Below are positions 1-12,670 of a DNA stretch of 64,000 bases, piece by piece. The DNA lies in NCBI GenBank assembly GCA_015227615.1, contig JAALGZ010000041.1, positions 62,001-126,000 on the forward strand, given 5' to 3'. The stretch's first letter is position 1; each line of letters opens with the position of its first letter. Made by a program: the position numbers and the translations under genes. The DNA is from Labyrinthula sp. Ha (taxonomy: Eukaryota > Sar > Bigyra > Labyrinthulida > Labyrinthulaceae). The notes beneath the pieces are model-generated. The model was given only the letters and a program-made list of their open reading frames with translations, was not told the origin of the DNA and searched no databases.

Positions 1-1552
1 TTTTAATGCACTTTCTACACCTGGGTTGTCCTCCTCCTCTGAAGAACAGCTCTGTATTCATTGCTTTCCATCCGGAGTTAGATTGAACTTCATGCAGTCC
101 ACTCCACCAGCAAAGAAGATATTTACATTTATTACTAATGAAGTTGGTGAGAGAACGTTTCTTACAGGAATAAAGTTTACTAAACCTATAAAATCAAAAA
201 AAGCAGTAAACCTGTTAAGGCTATATTGCAGCTGGCTAAAAAAACAGCTAGGGTTTAATTTTTGTGACATGTGTGACCTTTCGAAAGCGACGGAAAACAT
301 TGTTATACAAACGCCAATGGCCTTTCTTGCTTTATCTCGAAAGGATCAAAGCTTAACGCTCCCGAAGATACTCAACTGGTTATATAGGTTTTACGTTTCC
401 AACTCTTCCATGAATATACTAGTGAAGAAATACATATTGCCAATGCTTAAACCCATTAGTGGGCCAGGTGCTTGGATAAGTTTGAATGGGGTTTTTGAGG
501 ACCATTTGCTCTTAAATGATGTTGACCAAGCACCAAAGTTTAAACTTAGCTTTTTCTCAGTTCTTTCGGTGGATACATTCATAGACGCTTTTTTCTTGGC
601 ACTGACTGAAGAAAAGTTAGTCATTGTGAGCTCATCGCATACCTTTCTTATGGACATACTTCTCACTCTAGAAGCTGGAATGTTTCCTATTAAATATTGT
701 CATCCTTGTATTCCTATAATGCCATACATTATGTTAGAAGTTCTTGAATCACCTGGTTCCTTTATTATTGGTGTTTCGGAGAGAAATTTTTCCAGATATA
801 AGTCCGTGATAGGGTCGGATATTAATGTCTTGTATATTGACCAGAACCATTTACAATTGGCTGCTTGTGAAAAAGTACTTGACGCAAATGCTAGATCTAT
901 ATCCCTGTTGAAGCAGTTTCAGCGTTATGTTGTTGCACCTCGGAAAACTACTATTCAACGTCAACGCTCCCGAAGTAGTGGCGATGAAAATAGAATTACT
1001 CCACCAAAGTGTCTTCGCCAAGAATTGATATCAAAGTGCTCACTGATACTTGAAAGCTTCGAGTCCCTTGTGAAATGCTTTTCCAAGGAAAGTATCGACC
1101 TTGCTTTTAATCAAACTTGTATTGTTTCTGAATGTTCAACATCTGATCTGATAAAGTTTTCGAAGTTGTTTGAAGACGCCTTTCTAGATTTGTTTGGAAC
1201 CAGGATATCCACTCTTATGCGTTTTCTCGCCTTAAACAAGCCGAAGCTGGGTTTGAGTAAAGATTTTGTTGAATTAAAACGCGATGAGCAGCTTTTCTTT
1301 GAAGGAATTCTTCGTACCCATAATGCACAGGCGATTATTTCTGATTTAAGTTACTTCTCTGGTAGGATAAAAAATATTGCATTTGAACACCGGACTAGTA
1401 AATCTAGATGGCGAAAGAGGAGCTATGCCGGTTCTTCTTTTCGAACAATGACAAAATTATTTCCTAACAGAAGCGATGTTGTTTCTATCAAGAAATTTAA
1501 AGATGTTAGTTTTTCTTACATCAAAGTTAAATATAACACAGCATTTTCATAA
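1..1552 (+). CDS. DENN-domain protein, 3' part (5' end outside window)
   Basis: The frame is open from the left edge, so the start lies upstream. About 516 residues are visible. DENN proteins are exchange factors for Rab GTPases in vesicle traffic. The N-terminal visible part looks like uDENN (a beta-rich stretch ending near VGERTFLTGIKF). It is followed by the cDENN core: the strand-helix pattern FSVLSVDTFIDAFFLALTEE, then KLVIVSSSHTFLMDILLTLE, and the typical proline-rich turn HPCIPIMPY before SPGSFIIGV. After NVLYIDQNHLQL comes a helical dDENN-like tail with a basic end (KSRWRKRS). No intron is needed in the visible part. The family is clear from the cDENN signature. The subfamily (DENND1/2-like or other) and the Rab partner cannot be told. 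The stop is TAA, followed by an AT-rich gene-free stretch. Confidence 0.85.
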   Translation, partial: FNALSTPGLSSSSEEQLCIHCFPSGVRLNFMQSTPPAKKIFTFITNEVGERTFLTGIKFTKPIKSKKAVNLLRLYCSWLKKQLGFNFCDMCDLSKATENIVIQTPMAFLALSRKDQSLTLPKILNWLYRFYVSNSSMNILVKKYILPMLKPISGPGAWISLNGVFEDHLLLNDVDQAPKFKLSFFSVLSVDTFIDAFFLALTEEKLVIVSSSHTFLMDILLTLEAGMFPIKYCHPCIPIMPYIMLEVLESPGSFIIGVSERNFSRYKSVIGSDINVLYIDQNHLQLAACEKVLDANARSISLLKQFQRYVVAPRKTTIQRQRSRSSGDENRITPPKCLRQELISKCSLILESFESLVKCFSKESIDLAFNQTCIVSECSTSDLIKFSKLFEDAFLDLFGTRISTLMRFLALNKPKLGLSKDFVELKRDEQLFFEGILRTHNAQAIISDLSYFSGRIKNIAFEHRTSKSRWRKRSYAGSSFRTMTKLFPNRSDVVSIKKFKDVSFSYIKVKYNTAFS

Positions 1553-4500
1553 CATATAAGAAATGGTTTCTAGATTCGCTACAAAAAGTATAGTTTTCCC
1601 TTTCATAGTTTGCTTTGTCTGTGACCAGTTCAAGGAAAGCTTAACTAGCTTTAACCAATTTGAATTCGTGACGCTTCAATTAAACGTAATGGTTCATCCT
1701 TGCTACGATAACCAATTAATCATCAATAGTCAAACAAAATGGTTTTAGAATTATCAGAATCAATCAACAAGAAAAATATAGGAAAAATACTTTTTGATAA
1801 ATTATACAGAAATTGAATCCGAACCCTAGTTTCTAGTATTAAAGCTTCTCCGTCCAAAATGCTTTAGCCTATGGTAGCTTTTGCTGTAACCATAGTAAAA
1901 GATCAACTATCTCTAATTAATAATGGTTTTATTCTCATTACTCTAAATTAAAAATGAAGTTTGGTTTAAAGTATTGATGCATAGAATTGTATTTACCCTC
2001 TTTGTACGGATTCATGATGTATAGCAAATTCCATATACAGTCGCTTTGAATACACAACCAATCTTCTTTTTAGTTTTTTGTACTTTTCAAAGTTTAATAA
2101 TCATTATCGTTTTGTTTTCTTCCTGAAAACGATTCTGAAAATCTGACGCACGATGAATTTTTCCTTCTATATGTTTGAACTTCAGAGTTTTTGATTATAG
2201 AGGAATAACTTATGTTCATCAAAGTTCGTACTACAAATCATGCCGATCGTCGATATTCCGACAGAGAAACATGAAACAAAAGGCTGGAGAGGGTTGAAGT
2301 TGTAGTAACTCGGAACGCAATGTTGTTTTGGAGTGGTATTAACATAGGGAATATATATTACCAATAAAAGCACCAAAATTTAACCGTGACGAAGTCTCAA
2401 CTGAGAAAATGAAGTATGAACTCATTTTTACTGCCTGATCTGACAAGACTGCATGGAGTGGTCAAAGATTCAAAATAAATTATTAATACGCCGTAAATGA
2501 GTTGGCTACACATGCAAATAACACCCATTCAACATAAGGCTAGAGAAGTCGAAGGACCTATTCCATCATTAAGTGAGTATACTAATAAGCTTAATCAAAA
2601 ATAATTCCTCCGGTAAGGAATTAAAGATTCTAGATATGTTATGGGAGATGTCTAATTAATGCAGTCATTGAGCAAGAATACAGGTTGCAATTGGCAAAAT
2701 TACCCGATATTGTTACAAGATATATCAAATTCCCTAGGGATAGTTACCTTTACATTCTAACAGATTCCACTCAAGTAAAAAAGCAAAAAAAATTGGCGAC
2801 CATGTTTTATCAATTATATTTACATAAGGCAATACAATGGTTGGGATTGATTAGTTTCGTTTCATCAATATGTGGGAGGGAAGAAACAAGATATAAATAT
2901 TTCCTGTAGAAATTTTTGGTTAAGGTTAAGGGAAAATATAATTAAGTAACGTAAATGTAGCAAAAAAGTTGCTCATCTCTAAACTTCATATGAATTAGAA
3001 AATGGAGGATAAACAAAAAACGAGAATATGAACGTAAAAGAATGATCAAAATTTTAAGCCTTACTCAAGCGATTTGGGTATAGATCTCACACCATCACTC
3101 ATTAAAAGTCAAAGATAAGCAACTAACTGCACATCATTTATCATTTATGACTTGTACGGGAATATCTATAAGTATCAATTGTCTGAGTAAGCGTCACTCA
3201 CCGATGATAGCTATCTAAGACAAACAGTTCAATAACAACAATACATAAAAAATCTTTTTGAAACAATTTTGCTAAGCAACATCTAAGAACTTAGATAAAA
3301 TGGGTCATTGCAACTATTTACTCTGACCTTACTTTATGAAGCGAAAAATAAGATTCAATTTATTAAGGTCGATGATTCTAGCCCATTGTCTTTTCAAGTT
3401 AGAGAACTGAAAGCTATCTAGGGAAACTAATATTCGGATAAGTCAACTCTTCAAACAAGCGAAAATGTATGCAGATAACATAAACCACAGCAACATCTCA
3501 GTAAATGACGTTGAATTTAATGTTGATAAAATTGTGATGAAAGCAATTTTCAATCATACCTAACACAACAAAACAGACAAGGTGGAACAAAGAGCAGTAT
3601 TAAATGTAGTATTCATGGAAAGTCATGCGCGACTACAAAATATGAGTGAAAAAAAGCACTCACCATGGTAGAAATATCCGAACTCTTGCAGGAAGCAACT
3701 AGATTATGCTTATCCCCTTCAAGAACTGAAGGTCAGACAGATAATTCCATTAGTAGTCTAACCCAGCTATTTTATATGAAATGTGTATTAATCTCTTTCC
3801 ACCCTCAACTACTTACTCGAAACCGACCAAAGAAAATTATACTAATAAACTGAGAAAATTCTAACTATCCAGGCTGGAGTGTAGACTCCTGAACCTATGG
3901 AGCTTTTGGAATTGAAAACAGGAAATCTGTAACATCTGTGATTCGAACATATACTATTTCTTACTTCATAGTCATACATTGAAGGTGGTGAAAACTGAGG
4001 ATAATAATATAGCAAAAAAGCAAAAGAGATGAAATAAATCTTAAACAAATGAAAACGGGCGAAAAAACGCAAAAGTAAAACTGGAAACTTATATAGAACC
4101 TATAAAATATCCGTCTAAACTTATATGATGTCTCAAAGTCCACTTTCTAGAAGCGAACGCATAATAAAATATAAAAGATGGCAAGAAAAGAAACGAAAAT
4201 AACGAGAACATATAAATTGAAGGCAAGCACTTAGAATAAGTATCTATTACACTAAATGGCCAGATTAATTTACTCGAAACATTTTCACTATGCCTATAAG
4301 GAACAGGAATCGTTCTTCATGAGTTCCAACTCATCCTTCATATTGTTTTGGAATTTTAGATAATCGGATTGCAAATTCTTGAAATCAATGCTAGGAGTTT
4401 CTACATAACAATCCCAGAGCCTGCTAGTATGTTGAAATCGATCAACGAATACATAAGGCACCAGAGTTAGTCACAAGAACCGTAGTACAGGTCAAAATGA

Positions 4501-7500
4501 TAGAGCCAGATAAGAGCACAGCTATATAAACTCATTGGATGTCTGGATAAAATAATTAAATAACATGGACTAGTAATTTCGGTATCAAGTAATACCTTCA
4601 GTCCGTGATGAACAGGAAAATATTACTTGATTGACAACGCCATTTAACCCTCTAAATAAATAGGATAAATATGAGAAAAGAAATATTGGTGAAGGAGCAA
4701 TCGGATGTTCTGAAAGTATGTAATACAAAAAAAAATTGACAGTTGGCTTTGTTACATAACTGAATGCTAATACTTTAGCTAATGTAAGTGCTGCACAGTA
4801 TCATCTTTTCTTGCAAACACAAAACTATTACAGTGAAATTATCATCCAGAAGGAAAAAAATGTATATAAATGAGTGCAGTCATGATAAAAAACAAGAGAG
4901 CAAATTTAAATTAAGATGAAACTATTATAAGTAACTTGAATCCACAGAGTAACCGTTATCCCCATGGAATAGTTCCATTTTTCTTAAATATGACACTATG
5001 ATAAACAAACTAATCACACAGCCAATAAAGTCGTTAGACAGTTTAAAGGGCTGGTATTCTACCCGTACCTCGATAATAGAGTTTAGTTGTAAATGATGTC
5101 TTATTGTTTTAATACCACCTCATAGGGAAAATGTGGTTCTCAAAGAACTTAGTCAAAATGATGCATGACCCATCACTTTTGCAAAACTGATTTCTGACAA
5201 TTTTGGTTTTTCAGACAAGTAGATAACAAAAATTCAAAATTACGTACGTATATTGAGTTTTAGAAGAATTCTTCGATGCTAGAAAATGCAGCAATGGTCT
5301 AGTACAGTTCACAACCACATCTGAAAAAATAGTTTTTACATGAATTGAACAACAGACTACATACTTGATATATCTAATTCTACTTAAGCTTACAGATACC
5401 TCTTTCTACAGACATATAGTAGATTACTAAGTATTCTTAAAATTCTCTAAAACATAATATTGCGTAAGCAATTAACTGGACCTCCTGCTTATTGAATTAA
5501 ATATTAGACGCAGAAATGGTTATCCACACGAGGATTATTACTTCAGTCATAGTTATGTACCAATCGTGACTATTAGATAATTTGTTTAAAGAATATTGCT
5601 TTATGGTAGTAATTATTTTACGGATATGTTTCACCTTGAGTCATAAACCCGACGAAGCAGAAATTAATATTGTGTGGTGCTAAGGGGTGGAATTATTTAA
5701 TTAAAGCTAATAAATCCAACTACCCAATCAATATTTTTGATTGAGGAAAGCGGCTATTTAAAATTATAATATCCTGAGACAAGCATATTTCACCATATAG
5801 CCTTAATATAGCTATTTGATATCACTGAATAATCAGTTCATATAGGCATCTTTAAATACGCTAATCATCCTGCTTCTCATTTTAAAAACTGCTAAAATAT
5901 TATAATCGATGTACAGAAAATTCAATAGAAAGTTCAGCATCTACTGAAGTAGCAGCCATCCAACAACCTAGTATATTACTAAGTAAGAAATCATTATGAA
6001 GAAAGAAAGGTAATTTCCAAAAACAGGTCATAATAATCAAGACATCATCAAATAAGTTCCATAGTTAAGACCCTTCCGTTGAATATTCTAGCCAACAAAA
6101 CATTTCCAGGCTTTCTATGTATTGAAGTTGGCTTCAAGGAAGTAAGAATTGACTTAGCCAATGAGAATGGCGCTACTACATTTCAAACAAAGAGTATTCA
6201 ATATTTCAAAGTATAATTTTATAGTTTAAATATCGAATTGTCATTGAAAAAGGTGTTCTAACTGTCACAAGTTGCTAGACTCCAAAATCCTTCAAGTATC
6301 CATAGGTATACTACATTGTGCAAAAATGATATTAGAAATTCTTACTTAAACAGTACTCTTAAATGAAGTTCATAACTGTAGCACAATATGGATTTAACAA
6401 TGCAGTTATTTATATATTTCTCTACATCTACCAAAGAATCGAAAAAATAACAGCCTTGTTGAAAAGCTGCTAACAGAATAGAACCGAGGCCTATATCGAC
6501 CATGTTGAATGATGAGAATCTAAGAGCAATATTGAAGCGGAACCAAATAAAATATCTAAAAGAGTGGCCCAGTGACATTGTTGTTTAAGACAAGAAATTA
6601 GTTATACAAAAATTTATTCAATCTCCAGATAGTTGGTCCATCAATCTGGGGCAACTAGAAATGAGATTAATAAACTTGATTCTTATGCGTTCGTCTATCT
6701 AATCCCTCGCCATAGGTATATTACTTAAAAGGAAACTTATTGGATAGAAAGTATTCTATTAATTGAGCGCAGAATCAACAACTGATTTAAGCTTTAATGT
6801 TTAATAAGACAGAGCCATAAATACCACTTAAGGAGGAAGGTAACTAACTAGCTGAATCAAGTACTTTGAAAACATATGAAGCTTTCCACCATGGAGGTTA
6901 TTAGGGGTACAGAGCACAGTATGTTTCATTAATGGATCATAAGCATAAGTTTTTTATCCATGTTAAAGTTGAAAGGCCTTCCTTTGTGATAGTTCGATAT
7001 CATGGTCTCCAAGGTATTCAACTCTGAAACAAATCTTAGCAAGTTTGCAACATTAGCTACTATTCCTGAAGTTGGAAAAAAAGGAATAAAGACAAAGACT
7101 ACTTGACAGAGTTTGGATATTTGAAATTCTTAATACTGTTTGTCTTCAATTTAACTTTGCTAAATTAGTCCAGGTTTCTCTGAGTTAAGCCGTTTCTCTT
7201 AAATATGGCACTGGCCAGCAACAGGAAGATCCCCACTCGTTACATGGGACTTAAAATTTAGTTCAAGGCTTAGTTTTGATTGGAACTTGCGATTATCATA
7301 AGCAAAGGAGCATGAATGGAGTTGTTATTGAAATCATTGAAGTACCATATTTAACAAATATAAACCAAGAAAAGCACTTGTTATTTTTTATTCTTTCCGT
7401 AAAGCTAACGCAATGGGAAGGAGAAGAGCCTTGAGTTTTAAAAATATTCGTATAAGCATCGTTTTCACAAACACAGAGACAAAAATCATTCTCATCTTTT

Positions 7501-7684
7501 CTTTGCTTTAAATCCTAAAACGGTGGAAGTGGAGTACTCGCAATTCTTGCTAAGAATTAAATGAAGCTTGTCTGCTAAGTCTTCGGCATTACTGAAACTT
7601 TAACCAAAGAAAGATTCAGATTTTAGAAACTTTGAATTGCCCAAAATATTCTAGTAAAGCGAAAAGTAATTGACGAAGATCGGA
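1553..7684. other. Gene-free AT-rich stretch
   Basis: About 6.1 kb in which both strands are dense in stops. I see no homology to known proteins, no tRNA and no clear repeat. A 62-codon frame from an ATG at 3665 has a fair start context (CACCATGG), but only its first half looks protein-like, so I do not call it. A GCCCAAAAT motif at 7636-7650 belongs to the next gene. Confidence 0.6.
7636..7650 (+). promoter_or_regulatory. GCCCAAAAT upstream motif (gene at 7685)
   Basis: ATTGCCCAAAATATT lies 35 bp before the proposed ATG at 7685, on the coding strand. The same core occurs near the starts of four other genes in this window (11311, 13922, 31563, 50058), so it is a candidate promoter element. 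The role is inferred from position only. Confidence 0.45.
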
Positions 7685-10193
7685 ATGCAACCTTGTTCCC
7701 CCTCGATTCCGCTGTTCGAATTTAAAGATACAAAAGAATGGGTCGGTAGATACCAGGTAAATTCAGATTCTTTCTAACTTAAACTATTTCTAGAGGAACA
7801 ACAAGAGAACAGGACTAAAAAATCTACGATGTTTTCCGTTTTGTTCAGAAGAACATAGACCAAGAGGTTTTTGTGGAAGAAGCGTTGATCTGTCTTTGCC
7901 CAATAATGAACCTAGATTTTCACAACTAGTTTTCTATGGTCAGTTTGTTCCGGATGATGAACCAGCTGCTCCAGCAGAATTTCCACCTGAAGAGAAGTTG
8001 ACAACGAAAAGTGGTAGAATCAAAACAAAGCCGGTTTTTATTCGGCTCGATACTATTTTAAGTAGAACGGAGTTGGAAAGAAATACAAGAACGAAAACAG
8101 ATCTTGCGAAGAGACTTATTTTGGGAGAATGGTGTGATGGAATTGTCTCTTTTAATAGAACGAAAAAGGGATGGCATTACGGCTGGGTAGCGAATAAACA
8201 CACTTGCGACTTTAAGCATAAATTTAGGGCTTATGCTTTTGAAGTTTGTGAAGGAAAGAAAAAGTTTCTAAAGTGTGTTTCTGTTGTGGACAGTCCAAGT
8301 TTTACGATTTTTTGTAGAAGAAGACAAAGAGAGTTAGTTCCAAATTTACCAGAGAATATTAAGAAGCAAATGGAAAGAGCAAAGAAGAACAAAATCGAAA
8401 TAAAAACAGAAACAGAGTTGCAGCTTCCTTCTTTGCAGAAGCAAAGTATTAAGAAAACCCTTGGTGAACTATACAACCTTCAAGATTCGTTGAGTGAGGC
8501 AAGTGAGAGCTCAATCAGAATATTGGCGTCAATGTGTTCGAATGAGAAGGCAAAGAGTGAGCAAAGAGAGTCCGTGCTTGAAAAACTATATCAGAAAGAA
8601 ATGAAAGAAAATGGATTTGATAGCACGAAGAATGTCTTCAAACAAACAGGTTCGATGCTAAGAAGAGCAAGCGAAAAAAATGGTTGCACTGCACCATATC
8701 CACCGAAGCTTAGATTTTATAAATCTTCTGTAAAGGATAAACTAAGAGTAAGAAGAAAAGCGATGTTCAAGATAACGGCTGCTTTGTTAAGATATGACTT
8801 CGATCGTAGAGCTCAAGGAAAAGATGTTGTTGAGTCGTATTTGGTATGCTGTGAGAAGTGCGATTTTTTGAAGAAGAATCGAGAAAGAAGCCTGTCAAGA
8901 TTTTTGAAAGCAAATCCAAATGTCGTAAAGGTGAACTGCAATTTATGCGGTGACATAATTCCTTTCGTGGAAAAAAGTGGGAGCTCAAAGTCTAGCACTC
9001 ACAGCTTAAGCTCAGCAGAAGATTTCAAGACGATGAATGAGTTTTTTGATGATTTTCTACCAGAGTTGCAAGATACGGATTTTAGTTTTGAAACCCCTTT
9101 TGTGGGAGCAGATGATGACTTTCTTCTTGAAAACTCGAACTTTCAGCTTGAAGTAGATGATAATAGAAACTTAGCGGAAACTGAGAACGATCCACTTGAG
9201 CTCTTTGGAGCGAAGGATGTTCCATTAAGGGAGATTGAGTTCTTTAAAGTCGACAAAGAAGTGATACTAGAAGAATTTGGTAGGTTTCTTATAGATGAGA
9301 AGCTGTTTTCACAAAACATCGCTGAAATATATAACAAATCCTATAACTCGCTAAAGAACTCGTCCTTGAAGCAACGGAAACGGATCCTAGTTGATGTATT
9401 ATACAAAAGTGCTCAAACATTTTTTAGTCGTTTTGGCACAAGTATTGAACAATTTGCTAAAACGCTTCCTGAGAAGACAGATTTTCAGAAAAAAGATGTG
9501 AAGAAGATATTTCGTAGACGACTCTCTTCAAAGCCGGATATTGCAGAACCATTTGTATTTGATGAGCAAGCTGTTGTAAGAGATGCTGTTGCAAGAAGCC
9601 TAGCCGACAAATTAACTATTGCTAAAAAACTAAAAGAAACACTTTCTGGTTATTGGGAAAGAGATGACAGAGGACTTCGGATTATCGAACAGATTAGGCA
9701 AGATATGGGTGTTCCTTGGGTACTCCGCAAAATTTTTGCAAAGTCCGACAAATTCTTTAATCTTTCTTTGACAGCCATCACTCCACAGACGATTTTGTCA
9801 AATGCCATCGAGTTCCGTGCTCATCATAAGTCGAAGATATGTAAGAAAGGATATATTTCTTATGTTCTGGATGGAGTTGAAAGACCTTTACCGAATACAC
9901 AGCTTTTTGCAGAAACTGCAGATATGAGTGAAGTTGCAGCAATGCCAACAAAAGCAAAGTATAAGGCTTTCATTGACTATAGTGCACAGTCGCTTGTTAT
10001 CATGCATACGTATTCCAAGAGTTTGAGAACAATACGGAATTTCAAATGTTCGGAGGATGGAAATTTGATAGAATCTAAGATGACGTATGAGCTTTTTAAT
10101 GAGAATAGCGGGAAGTGGGAAATAGTCTCTGGATGGGATGTTTGTGCCACAAGAAGAAAAGAAGAAGAAGTTTCGGCCCGACTTGCAGAATAA
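7685..10193 (+). CDS. Large unrecognised protein, possible nuclear factor with Cys clusters and a calycin-like C-terminus
   Basis: Proposed exons are 7685-7756 and 7794-10193, giving 823 residues. The 37-nt intron (GTAAAT...TTCTAG) restores an open frame back to an ATG and adds a Cys/His cluster (C37, C41, H45, C51). Other visible parts are: a basic domain at about 105-205 that ends FRAYAFEV...SPSFTIFCRRR, an ending seen in some Ig-fold DNA-binding domains; a second Cys cluster C376/C377/C380...C406/C409 that could bind zinc; an acidic Phe/Asp-rich middle (about 430-500); and a C-terminal unit starting GYWERDD (about 643) with MGVPWVLRKI (662-671). That unit has the spacing of a FABP/lipocalin-like barrel, for example GVGFATRQ in FABPs. 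All domain names here are inference. The gene is real by length and codon use, but its function is unknown. Confidence 0.8.
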
Positions 10194-10472
10194 GTCAATT
10201 CAAGTTGACAGTTTTCATATTTATTTTTTTTGAAAGAGGATGAACAAGATACTTTTTTCCTTATTCTTGTGCACTACTCTTACCTTTAGATATAGAAGGA
10301 TATTTATTTATGCTTAACTTATTTAATTATTTGCGGATTTTGCTTCATCTTACTTCATGAAGATAGCATATGGAAATATAGAGAGGGAAAAATTCAAGAG
10401 CAGGTTGGGCCCTAGAAAATACAATATTCGAACAAGGACCATATATATCTCAATTATTGCTTAATTTAGAAC

Positions 10473-10724
10473 CTACTTTCTGGACTTAGAACTTCTGCCT
10501 TCCGCTTTATCCATTGCCTTATACTCACGGGAGATGTTCAATGCTTCTTCGTGGTGATCTAAATTTCAAGGCTTCAAACCATGGCTATAGAAAAAGTTCT
10601 CGTTACCCTTTGGATAACCGGAACCACTTCCCCACCCCTCGTTAATCTCTCTTGAGGATAGCCTTGTATCATCATGCTTGTCACATAAGGCGCTTGCCGC
10701 AAGTGCTTCTTCCTTTCCTGGCAT
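10473..10724 (-). pseudogene. Small paralogue of the 10866 gene with one in-frame TGA
   Basis: Read from ATG at 10724, this frame gives about 83 codons that match the neighbouring 75-residue gene along its length: MP.xE at the start, ALCDK, DTRL, EI..GWGS, NFFYS.GLKP, then EAL.ISR and DKAE. The codon after GLKP is TGA (10566-10568), where the neighbour has TGG (Trp). A short insert after GWGS (GSGYPKGNE) separates the copies. The two copies are tandem, on the same strand, and about 140 bp apart. One base change (TGG to TGA) is enough to explain the break. It could instead be a sequencing error, or a truncated but still expressed short protein. Confidence 0.6.
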
Positions 10725-10865
10725 CTTTATTTTACAACCTTATTAACTCTTTTTTTTTATGGTATTCAACGGATACGTTCAGTATCTTTTTTTCCGCGTT
10801 TTGTTTGAGTAAATAAATGAAAGAATAGAAACCTGTGCATACATATAGTTAATGTTTAAGAAAAC

Positions 10866-11093
10866 TTATGAGTTCTCATATTGTCCTTTCTCTTCTCCTT
10901 TGTCAGCACTCTTAATTGCTCGAGAGATTTGCAACGCTTCTTCTTGGTCGCTGAGGTCCCATGGCTTCAAACCATAGCTATAAAAGAAGTTTGCGTTGCT
11001 ACCCCACCCATCTCTTATTTCTTTCCAACCCAATCTAGTTTTATCATTCTTGTCACATAAAGCAATTGCTGCAATTCTTTCTTCAATTGGCAT
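10866..11093 (-). CDS. Small conserved-looking protein, 75 residues, tandem paralogue pair
   Basis: A complete frame from ATG (context AAAAGATGCC, shared with its paralogue) to stop. The protein is hydrophilic and has no signal peptide or membrane segment. Its clearest block is NFFYSYGLKPWDLSDQEEAL (about residues 35-54), followed by a helix QISRAIKSADKGEEKG. The block GLKPW plus an acidic helix is under visible constraint, because the diverged copy at 10473-10724 keeps it. I do not recognise the family with certainty. The gene is transcribed away from the gene at 11356 and shares with it the 262-bp gap that carries a GCCCAAAAT motif. Confidence 0.68.
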   Translation of the reverse strand: MPIEERIAAIALCDKNDKTRLGWKEIRDGWGSNANFFYSYGLKPWDLSDQEEALQISRAIKSADKGEEKGQYENS

Positions 11094-11310
11094 CTTTTCT
11101 TTAAGGTTTTTCTCTTCTTAACGGTTGCTCTTTATTTACAGTCTTTTATTGCCAGCAAAGTAGTTAAGCTTTATTGTCCTAACAATTGTATCCAAAGTTC
11201 ATCAGTAGAATTCGCCTTCACAACTCTATGATGGAAAAGTTTAGGTAAAAGAAGTACCGGTAATTTTTCAATGTGTTGATAATGTAAATTCAGACTATTG
11301 CTTAGATTCT

Positions 11311-11323
11311 AATTTTGGGCAAT
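11311..11323 (-). promoter_or_regulatory. GCCCAAAAT upstream motif between divergent genes
   Basis: AATTTTGGGCAAT on the plus strand (ATTGCCCAAAATT on the minus strand), 33 bp before the ATG at 11356 and about 220 bp before the minus-strand gene at 11093. It is the second of five such motifs near gene starts here. Confidence 0.45.
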
Positions 11324-11355
11324 TATCTCATTTGCATATTCAGTGTTTTTTAGAA

Positions 11356-12466
11356 ATGACAGATGAACAAGTTATAAATAAAGAAACGGTGGAAAAGGAG
11401 GATGATGCCTCTCAACAAAACGTTCGTAAATCTGCAAGAAAGAGAAAACCTAAAGTAGACACAAACTTTTTAACTTTCGATGAGTTCAGAATGCCAGCTC
11501 GCCGACCACCCAAGAAGTTATCTTTGTCGAAGCAAAGGAAAAACAGCATTTCCACACAGTCTTCTGCTACCAGTAAAAGAAATGAAAAACTACCAAGAAT
11601 AACAGTATATCAAGAAGTATTCTCAAAACTGTATAAAAATAATCCAACTTTCGCCTTTGATACGTTGTATAATACTCTTCGCCAGTCTTTTTCAAAGAGC
11701 AATGGGCTTCCTAAGAATTTTCCAAAGAAAGCTGTTTTACTAGCTCTCTTTGCTGGATTAAAGAATAAAGATGACACCCCGTTGATAATAGATTCAAAGG
11801 AAATAGAATTCATTAAAACTTCTGTGCTTAATTTCATAAAGGAAAAACCAAGGTCGACATTTGTGAGCGTGTTTAAGAAGTTGAATCCACTTGTTGTGCA
11901 TTTAGTTGACAAATACGGGATGGAAATTGTTCGTGAACAAGCGCAAGAGATTTTTACGAGTTCTAAATCAAAGAAAAAAGACAAGAAAAGTCTTGAAAAT
12001 AATTTCTTTGTAAGTTATATGAAGTATTTAGTTGTGAATAATCCAGGAGCAAATGTATCGGAGATCCTGCAAAAGATACAAATCATTCGATATGAGAATG
12101 CAGACGAAAAAAAGTATCCTGGAGACAAGGTAATTAAAAAATATCACAAAATATTCAACAAGCAGGTAAGAACTTGTGTAGCAAAGGGACTCGATCCAAA
12201 GATACTGCTTCAACCTGAAAAAGGCAAAGGAGCCAAAGAGGAAATAAAGCCTCAGGAGGAGGAGAAAGATGAACAAGAAGTTTTGGTAGCTGAAAAAGTG
12301 CAGAGCGAAGAGAAGCCAGTAGAAACTGGTGATGATGCGTATAATACGCTAAGCATTCTAGAGTGCAGCCTTTTCTTCTGTTTTATTTTTTAGCTTGAGG
12401 TGCATGTTTGTTGATGATCAGTGGGTTTTACCTCCTTTCCTTCAAGTTTCCCCTGGAAACCATTAA
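11356..12466 (+). CDS. Basic, probably nuclear protein of unknown function
   Basis: Start chosen at the first ATG (MTDEQVINKETVEKEDD); the frame is open slightly upstream but has no earlier ATG. The protein has an acidic N-terminus, then a Lys/Arg-rich stretch (RKSARKRKPK, ARRPPKKLSLSKQRKNS), then a helical middle (about 80-290), then a Glu/Lys-rich tail. Two basic clusters suggest nuclear import. The frame alone ends in a hydrophobic tail (CSLFFCFIF) that looks like intron read-through. A 55-nt intron 12339-12393 (GTATAA...TTTTTAG) gives a more protein-like end, DDALRCMFVDDQWVLPP, and TAA at 12464. That makes 351 residues in exons 11356-12338 and 12394-12466. I see no known domain. The last intron is the least certain part. 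Confidence 0.75.
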
Positions 12467-12670
12467 ACATAGTTTGAATTCAAATCTTCAATTATTATAT
12501 ACCCAATTTTTGCATTTGCCTGTATCTATCTTACGCAATGTTGATTTGTGAAATAGTTAAGTTGCACAAATAATTTAGCAACATATCAGAAAGACTCATG
12601 CCTACTCAATGACCTGCTTTATGGAATGTTTTGATATTTTACAAAAAGTCAGGTTACCTTACTTCAGATA

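Noticed and set aside
3665-3853. 62-codon plus-strand frame with good start context
   Set aside because: Only the first half looks protein-like; no splice gives a better end.
10473-10724. Alternative genetic code with TGA read as Trp
   Set aside because: Long genes use TGG for Trp and never contain TGA inside, and CSL4 ends in TGA.
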